The notes under the pieces: generated by a model
What the model saw: only the letters and a program-made list of their open reading frames with translations
Told to the model about the DNA's origin: nothing
Databases searched by the model: none
Position numbers and translations under genes: made by a program
NCBI RefSeq assembly: GCF_000015265.1
Contig: NC_008699.1
Span: 1,674,001 to 1,738,000 of the forward strand
DNA length: 64,000 bases
From: Nocardioides sp. JS614
GTDB lineage: Bacteria; Actinomycetota; Actinomycetes; Propionibacteriales; Nocardioidaceae
Direction of reading: 5' to 3'
Shown here: one piece after another, positions 63,070-64,000 of the stretch
Layout: each line of letters opens with the position of its first letter
How positions within the stretch are numbered: position 1 is the stretch's first letter

Positions 63070-64000
63070 ATGTCGAACGACCTCGTGGTGCGGGGCGGCA
63101 CCGTCGTCGACGGTGCCGGCACCCGCCGGGCCGACGTGCTCGTGCGGGCCGGCCGGATCGTGGCGGTGGAGCCCGAGATCGCGCTCGACTCCGCCGCCGC
63201 TGCCGACATCGTGGACGCCGGCGGCGCCTACGTGGTCCCCGGCGGCATCGACGTCCACACCCACTTCGCCCTGCCGGTGGGGGCGGTCACGTCGGCGGAC
63301 GACTTCGAGTCGGGCACGCTGGCCGCGGCGTGCGGCGGGACCACCTGCGTCGTCGACTTCGCCGGGGCCGGTCGCGAGCCGTGGCAGGAGGCCCTGGCCA
63401 CCTGGCACGACCGCGCCCGGGACCGGGCGGTCGTCGACTACGGGTTCCACCTGACGGTCGCCGAGCTGCCCGAGGACCCCGAGGCCGCCGTCGCCCGGTT
63501 CGGCGAGTTCGTCGAGCACGGCGTCACCAGTGTGAAGCTGTACCTCGCCTACCCGGACCGCCTGATGGTCGACGACGACACGCTGGCGCGGGCGCTTGCC
63601 GCGGGTCGGCGTACCGGCGTCCGGGTCTGCGTGCACGCCGAGGACGGCGCAACCGTCGAGTCCCTGGTCGTCGAAGCGCTCGCGGCGGGTCGAAAGGGCC
63701 CGGACGCGATCCCGGCCGTGCGACCCGACTCCGTCGAGGCCGAGGCGATCCGCCGCGCCGCGGTGCTGGCCGCTGCCGCGGACACGAGCCTGTACGTCGT
63801 GCACCTCTCCAGCGCGGCCGGCCTGGAGGCCGTCCGCGCGGCCCGCGCCGTGGGGGCCGACGTCCACGCCGAGACCTGCCCGCACTACCTCTACCTCGAC
63901 CAGGCGCACCTCGAGGCCGGCGAGCCGGACTTCGTGTGCGCCCCACCCCTGCGGGGGGCTGCCGACCGCGCGGCGCTGTGGGGTGCGATCGCCGCCGGTG
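63070..64000 (+). CDS. hyuA: Hydantoinase/dihydropyrimidinase-like amidohydrolase (partial)
   Basis: At least 310 residues, running off the right edge. Metal site DVHTHFALP, carbamylated-lysine region SVKLYLAYPDRL, HAEDGA and HLSSAAGLEAVRAA, then ETCPHYLYLD. Opens cyclic ureides in purine or pyrimidine breakdown, matching HyuA of yge-type clusters. The gene has a 13-bp gap after xdhD. Confidence 0.88.
   Translation, partial: MSNDLVVRGGTVVDGAGTRRADVLVRAGRIVAVEPEIALDSAAAADIVDAGGAYVVPGGIDVHTHFALPVGAVTSADDFESGTLAAACGGTTCVVDFAGAGREPWQEALATWHDRARDRAVVDYGFHLTVAELPEDPEAAVARFGEFVEHGVTSVKLYLAYPDRLMVDDDTLARALAAGRRTGVRVCVHAEDGATVESLVVEALAAGRKGPDAIPAVRPDSVEAEAIRRAAVLAAAADTSLYVVHLSSAAGLEAVRAARAVGADVHAETCPHYLYLDQAHLEAGEPDFVCAPPLRGAADRAALWGAIAAG

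Noticed and set aside
60372..63209. A 945-residue leftward frame
   Set aside because: Antisense to xdhD, whose molybdopterin motifs are unmistakable. The long frame reflects high GC third positions.

Overview
The window is high-GC DNA with GTG and TTG starts, ATGA/GTGA gene overlaps, two-component systems of actinobacterial type and an F420-type LLM oxidoreductase. It fits an aerobic soil actinobacterium, most plausibly Nocardioides or a relative; the genus is inferred from protein character only. Layout: two tandem integrated elements (1-42077), then what looks like core or older chromosome (42078-64000). ELEMENT 1 (runs off the left edge, to 19598) is the right end of a conjugative element. 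It carries a MobF relaxase-helicase with a C-terminal DnaG-like primase segment, a DUF932 protein, a ParB-like protein, a three-gene operon of unknown function, and a defence-like block (DUF3644, a 47-residue ORF, Mrr endonuclease, and a three-gene restriction-modification-like set: SAM-binding half-methyltransferase, GIY-YIG/T5orf172-SF2 helicase, Eco57I-type NPPY half-methyltransferase). Its tyrosine integrase is cut by a 1360-bp IS3-family element with a 3-bp target duplication. The element ends in a 46-bp copy of the 3' half of a tRNA-Met-like gene. ELEMENT 2 (19599-42077) ends in an identical 46-bp copy beside an intact paralogous integrase. It has no visible conjugation genes. It carries a decayed higBA pair, a DedA-PAP2 fusion, a cupin, GtrA, a COG4705 protein, a polyprenol-phosphate-mannose synthase/phosphoesterase/GT39 operon, a lipoprotein plus FtsX-type ABC transporter, a PepSY protein, an acidic repeat protein and three OmpR-type two-component systems. 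Shared 11-bp-spaced direct repeats (TTCAGG-N5-TTCAG) precede several of its units, so it looks like an envelope or lipid-linked-sugar island wired to its own sensors. CHROMOSOMAL PART: 42.3-48.6 kb holds an AhpD-like protein, a CDF transporter, an ABM-domain protein, a Crp/Fnr regulator, a His-rich DUF6448 protein paired with a signal peptidase, and a heme-copper oxidase-like pair lacking CuA and with one active-site His changed to Asp. Two TTGA-N6-TCAA palindromes sit in the divergent gaps, suggesting NO or low-oxygen control. 48.6-64 kb holds a tryptophanase-type lyase, an Lrp regulator and a long co-directional purine-catabolism operon: 8-oxoguanine deaminase, two PLP enzymes, SsnA, LLM oxidoreductase, two carbamoyltransferases, YgfM-like FAD subunit, XdhD-like molybdenum hydroxylase without Fe-S cysteines, and a hydantoinase running off the right edge. 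It resembles the E. coli yge/ssnA/xdhD gene set linked to urate and purine breakdown.
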